Positions 60,056-64,000 of a stretch of DNA of 64,000 bases are shown here, piece by piece. The stretch comes from Solenopsis invicta. Lineage: Eukaryota; Arthropoda; Insecta; Hymenoptera; Formicidae. The stretch covers positions 25,972,501 to 26,036,500 of the forward strand of contig NC_052668.1 in NCBI RefSeq assembly GCF_016802725.1. Reading direction: 5' to 3'. Position 1 is the stretch's first letter; every line of letters begins with the position of its first letter. The position numbers and the translations under genes are program-made. The notes beneath the pieces are model-generated. The model worked only from the letters and a program-made list of their open reading frames with translations. It was not told the origin of the DNA and did no database searches.

Positions 60056-62167
60056 TTCATATACTTTCTCGGTGAACGGCCACGATCCACGACAGTATCT
60101 CGATATGTGACACGGTCGAGGGAACGGTAATGCGGAACAGCAGCTGCATACAAATGGGGAATTTCGAGGGCAGGAATGCGTTGCAGCTTAAAACGGCTTT
60201 CCATTCCATTAGATGAATCGCGTGGATAATTAATGTAGTTACGGTCATCCATGATATTCAATCCGTGGAAACCATAAAGCCGCGGCCGTTTAATGTTGTC
60301 CAAGGATTGCTGAGTGCGTGTGCGTAAGGGCGATAGTCGCAATGATACACACAGATAGTCTCGGCATTGTAATAATCCTCTACCAATCCCTCCATATATA
60401 TTATATATGCTACGTGCGTTTAACTCTTCTCTTTTGTGAAATTTTATATATAAAATTTGCACGTCATGCCAATCCGCGGAAAAAGGCTTTTCCGAAGCAC
60501 GAGAGAGCAACGTGGGGAATAATAATTAAATTCAAAGAGGGATAGTAGGATATCAAAATTTAATCCTTTAAGCTTTTATGTGTCAACAGACGCGCATATT
60601 TTGCATGTTGTAAAAGTAATCCCGAGAAGAATCTCAAGATTAATACAGTGATTAGGTATTTCTTATTTTTTTTTTTTTAATATAAACATACAGACTTGGA
60701 TCTTAAATCCAAATTTCGTGGCGAATTAGACGACAATCGGGTGGTAAGCATCGTTTCTGCGCCACCATTATCCGGTTATTCTTCCGCATCGGGAGATATA
60801 CCTTGGAAGGCGAAAGTTCTGCCGGAACATCAAAAATTGGCGTGCTCCCTCGGGGTGGCAGCTAAATCATTTAAATTTCTGCGCAAACGACCGCGCGCAC
60901 ATGCGGGCGGAACTCGCGCTCTTCTGACGGAGGAAAGTTTAAAAAATGGCCGTGGAAGGAGAAAAAGAGGGGAAAAAAAGGAGCGCGAGAGAAGGGTATT
61001 ATCCAGCTAGCGAATCGCTCGAAAGTTTCGCGTTGGGGGTGATCTCGCTCGCGGAACTATCCTCAAACTATCGTCAAACTATCGTTGCTACTGACCTTGT
61101 TTTCCGGACCGCGCCGAGTATACGACGTGCCGAAAATCTTGGGCAAGTTCGTCGCCTCGCAAATGCGTGCATTCGACAAAGGAATCTCCATTTTAATGGT
61201 TCTGTTTGCTTTAGACGTTGCTAAGGTACCTAAGCGACGGTGTACCGTATTGCCGATTTGCTTCATTGAGCGTTCACGAAAATGTTGTCGATTTCCAGGA
61301 TTATATAACTGAAAATCCCAGCGGAAATGATCACTGAACTTGGAATATAATTATATTTTATATAATTATAATTATTGTTACCTAAGTATAAGTATAAAAA
61401 AATATAAATATAAATTGTATTTATATTTAACATAAATAAATGAAATATAAATATAAAAAAAAATATAAATTAGAATTATATTTTACAATATTACATTGAT
61501 TACATATTTTCGACTTGTGTTCAAAGAACTTTTAATCTTATCGGAGCTGCGTATTTAAGATAAAATTGAGACTTTCATCGTTTTTAATATTTTCTATGTA
61601 TGAATACATGCGACACTCGTGGTTTTCGTGCTGCATGTTACGCTTTAGATTATTACAATGATATCGACGAACGACACAAGTTCATGAAATTTAAAATCCT
61701 CGTTAGCTAAGCCGGGAAATGTTTGCACGCGATATCGAGAATGTCCTCGAAGAGGATTTACATTTTTATTTCCCGATACTACAAGCTCGTTTTTGTTGAT
61801 GGGGATTACCGCCGATCAACGATAGCACGTGTAGCGAAAATTAACAAAAAAATTGCGCGCCGACAACGGGGAGGATTTCGCGTCTTCTCTTTTTTAGCTT
61901 TGATTTTACGCGTTTTACGATTATACGCTGAATATTTCGCAAATGTTTAATTGACTCGCTTATTTTAAAAGCGGCGCAGGTTTAATTTTTAAAAAACGTT
62001 ATAAATTTCAGTGAAATGTAAGTATAATCTGCACGGAACGCACGGATTTTAGAACGATTTAAAAAAAAAATCCCAATCTTATGCTTTAATTTTTAAAAAG
62101 TAACAAATAATATATAGCATGTAAACCTGATAACTAAATTGAATGTTTTAGTAAAAAAATGTTTTAG

Positions 62168-62215
62168 TTTTCGCGCACATTTAGCAAAATTTTCGCGCAC
62201 ATTTAGCAAAATTTT
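62168..62215. repeat. 22-bp tandem repeat, two copies
   Basis: The unit TTTCGCGCACATTTAGCAAAAT occurs twice in direct succession without mismatch. Confidence 0.85.
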
Positions 62216-63049
62216 CAAAAATGTCCATACATCTTCAAAACGAGCATCTCAATGGGATCGTATCTAAAAACCGTCGTATCCGCCAGGATTTATTTTACTA
62301 TTCGCGAAGATCGACCTCACATGTACGTCTATTACATCTGGCGAATGGTATCGTACGATTTCCCGGCTCGTAGACGGGAGGAAAGACCGGTGAATCGTGA
62401 ACATCATTTGTGGAATATTGAAGTACAATCTGGTGGATTGCATTCTTTGTAACATTCGATCCTCAACAGCGAGACTAGAAATACGAAAGCGGGAGAGAAA
62501 ATCGAAGACCAGTGGAGATCTCAAAAGCAGATAATGTTACGTGGCACGAAATAGGCTTTGAACTTACTCGCGTTTTACCGATATCGCATTTGTTATCAGA
62601 AATACAATATTTTTTTTTCTCGAGAGAGCGAAAAAAAGAGAGAAAGAGAGGAGATAAGTACACAAATATTAACATTCAATTTGTTATGCTGCACACACGT
62701 TGTACTTTTGTTTAATTATTTCCTTACGGCGCAACGTAGCGGAGGAATCCTTTGATCTCGATTGCACGTTAATTAAAAATTTTTAATAAACCTTTCGTAT
62801 CTGCTTTCAGAAACTTGATATTAGATAATTTCAATTCGTATCAGTAATTTCACAGTGCGCTTGATCTCGCGAGTTTTTAGATGTAATATCCTGAAAATGA
62901 AGTAACGTGTACGAAATGCATACGTTCGACGCTGCTACAAGCGAGCAAATAAATCAAGAGTGCTTCATTGAGGTAAAACATAATTCCATGTATACGCAAG
63001 AAATATCCAGGCATTATTGTGTCGATTCGCTATTCAACGTCTTTCCGTT

Positions 63050-63081
63050 CTCTCTCTGTCTCTCTCTCTCTCTCTCTCTCC
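63050..63081. repeat. (CT)n microsatellite
   Basis: CT run with one CTGTCT interruption. The ORFs crossing it read Ser/Leu repeats. Confidence 0.85.
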
Positions 63082-63599
63082 TCTTTCTGTTTCTCTCTAT
63101 CACTCTAGCGAGATCTCGTTTCCAACGGAGAATACCGATAGGCGAATCCACAGCAGTATCGAGGATTCTAGAGAAAATGATGTATCCTCAGATTCAGCAA
63201 ACAAGCTCCTGTCTCATTGGTATCGACAGAAGGATGCGGCAAACGCGTTCCGCTCGCGATCGATTGTGTCGAGGATGTTCGTGCACTTAATCGTTGTTGA
63301 TAGAAGTTACTGTAATTATGCAGCGTTGATTGAATTCTACATTATGCGCGTGAATTAATTCACAGCTTTCGATACATTATTAAAATGTAAATGTTAAATA
63401 CAAACTAAGTCTTTATTTAGACTCTTGCGAATAAATTAAATTAATCAATGTCACTGCTTATATACGTAAATACGTAAAAGAGCTATTTTGAAGATTGCCC
63501 TTGTTTTAAAAATAAAAATATAAATCACATCCTTTTTTAAGATTAGAAAAATATAAATCACATTTTTAATAAGAGTTATTAATATTAATTTTATGTTTG

Positions 63600-63718
63600 T
63601 TAGTTTGGTCTGATCATAGCATGGTCATTTCTACTTATGTCCAAGTTGATCTGATTAACGGCTGTTTCTACTTACATCTCATATCGTCTGATCATAACGC
63701 AGTCCTTACTACTTATGA
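63600..63718. repeat. Imperfect repeats of TGATCATA / TACTTAT motifs
   Basis: The phrase GTCTGATCATARC followed after some 10 bases by CTACTTAT occurs twice (near 63607 and 63688), with a weaker copy between them (CTGATTAACGGCTG, CTACTTACAT), so the unit is roughly 40 bp. Confidence 0.55.
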
Positions 63719-63721
63719 AAT

Positions 63722-63894
63722 GCGTACAAGTGTTGAAAAGATTGATTAAATTTGCAGACAAATTTGTAAAATTAAAATAAAAACTACATTTTTTTAAAGA
63801 AAACTTCAAAAAAATTTAATTATATATGTAGTTTTTATTTTAATAATCGTTTAACTGTCTGCAAATTTAATTCAAATTTTCAACACTTGTATGC
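63722..63894. mobile_element. Foldback element at the window's right end
   Basis: The left arm GCGTACAAGTGTTGAAAAGA and the right arm, reverse complement GCATACAAGTGTTGAAAATT, pair over about 70 bases, including AAAATAAAAACTACAT near the centre. A further related half-copy (AATTAAATTTTCAGACAG) follows to the window end. Confidence 0.7.
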
Positions 63895-64000
63895 CTTTGA
63901 ATTAAATTTTCAGACAGTTATACAATTACTATAATAATTAGATTAAATTAAAAAAATTTTTTTTTTGAAAAATTTAGTTTTTAATTTAGTAATTATAGCT

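Larger units (their letters stand above)
55277..63044. other. Gene-free DNA, probably intronic
   Basis: No supported exon. CpG-rich islands (about 56500-57080, 57460-58740, 60690-61290) contain several overlapping ORFs without domains. A minus-strand GTAAGT-type donor at 56704-56709 follows a stretch that reads no known domain in any frame. AT-rich parts hold simple repeats. Confidence 0.45.

Noticed and set aside
60696..61010. 104-aa + strand ORF with an acceptor-like T-run upstream and a GTAAGC within
   Set aside because: Splice signals conflict with the open frame and the C-terminal half is composition-driven Arg/Lys/Glu sequence.

Overview
The window looks like nuclear DNA of a hymenopteran insect, most likely an ant. 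Reasons: a head-to-tail array of spliced seven-helix chemoreceptor genes, AT-rich DNA interrupted by CpG-rich islands, many long GA/CT microsatellites, and many short foldback (MITE-like) elements. Species cannot be fixed from sequence alone.

Region 1 (1-19698) is a tandem array of gustatory-receptor (GR) family genes, all on the + strand. Each uses the same three-exon plan: a large exon 1 with TM1-4 ending in phase 1, exon 2 with TM5-6 ending in phase 0, and a short exon 3 with TM7 and the GR signature TYxxxxxQF or a decayed version. In order there are GR-A (3' end only, 49-630), GR-B (2235-3669), GR-C (7107-8528), a deleted pseudogene psi-D (10157-10470), GR-E (13788-16299) and GR-F (18078-19698, one-base frameshift in exon 1). 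An exon 2 relic lies at about 4090-4300. The stretch from the GR-A tail to the start of GR-C is duplicated as the GR-C tail to the start of GR-E, so a two-gene block was copied as a unit of about 6-8 kb. In the second copy the GR-B counterpart decayed into psi-D. A ~0.93 kb insertion sits between the conserved upstream block and the start codon of GR-C and GR-E but not of GR-B or psi-D.

Region 2 (about 19.7-64 kb) is gene-poor. The one confident coding piece is a 139-nt minus-strand exon (47407-47545) encoding the C-terminal half of an immunoglobulin domain typical of the Beaten path (Beat) axon-guidance family. Such genes have very large introns, so much of this region is probably beat intron. 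Weaker candidates are a CpG-rich promoter-like island (37880-38580), a + strand exon encoding a signal peptide and ending at a good splice donor (39273-39441), and a basic 103-aa minus-strand ORF (34870-35181). The rest is AT-rich sequence with microsatellites, at least two foldback-element families, a 0.33-kb tandem duplication and several smaller repeats.

I found no CRISPR, tRNA, rRNA, virus or bacterial-type operon. The array's recent birth-and-death evolution is the main biological story; I see no clear sign of a wholly new system.
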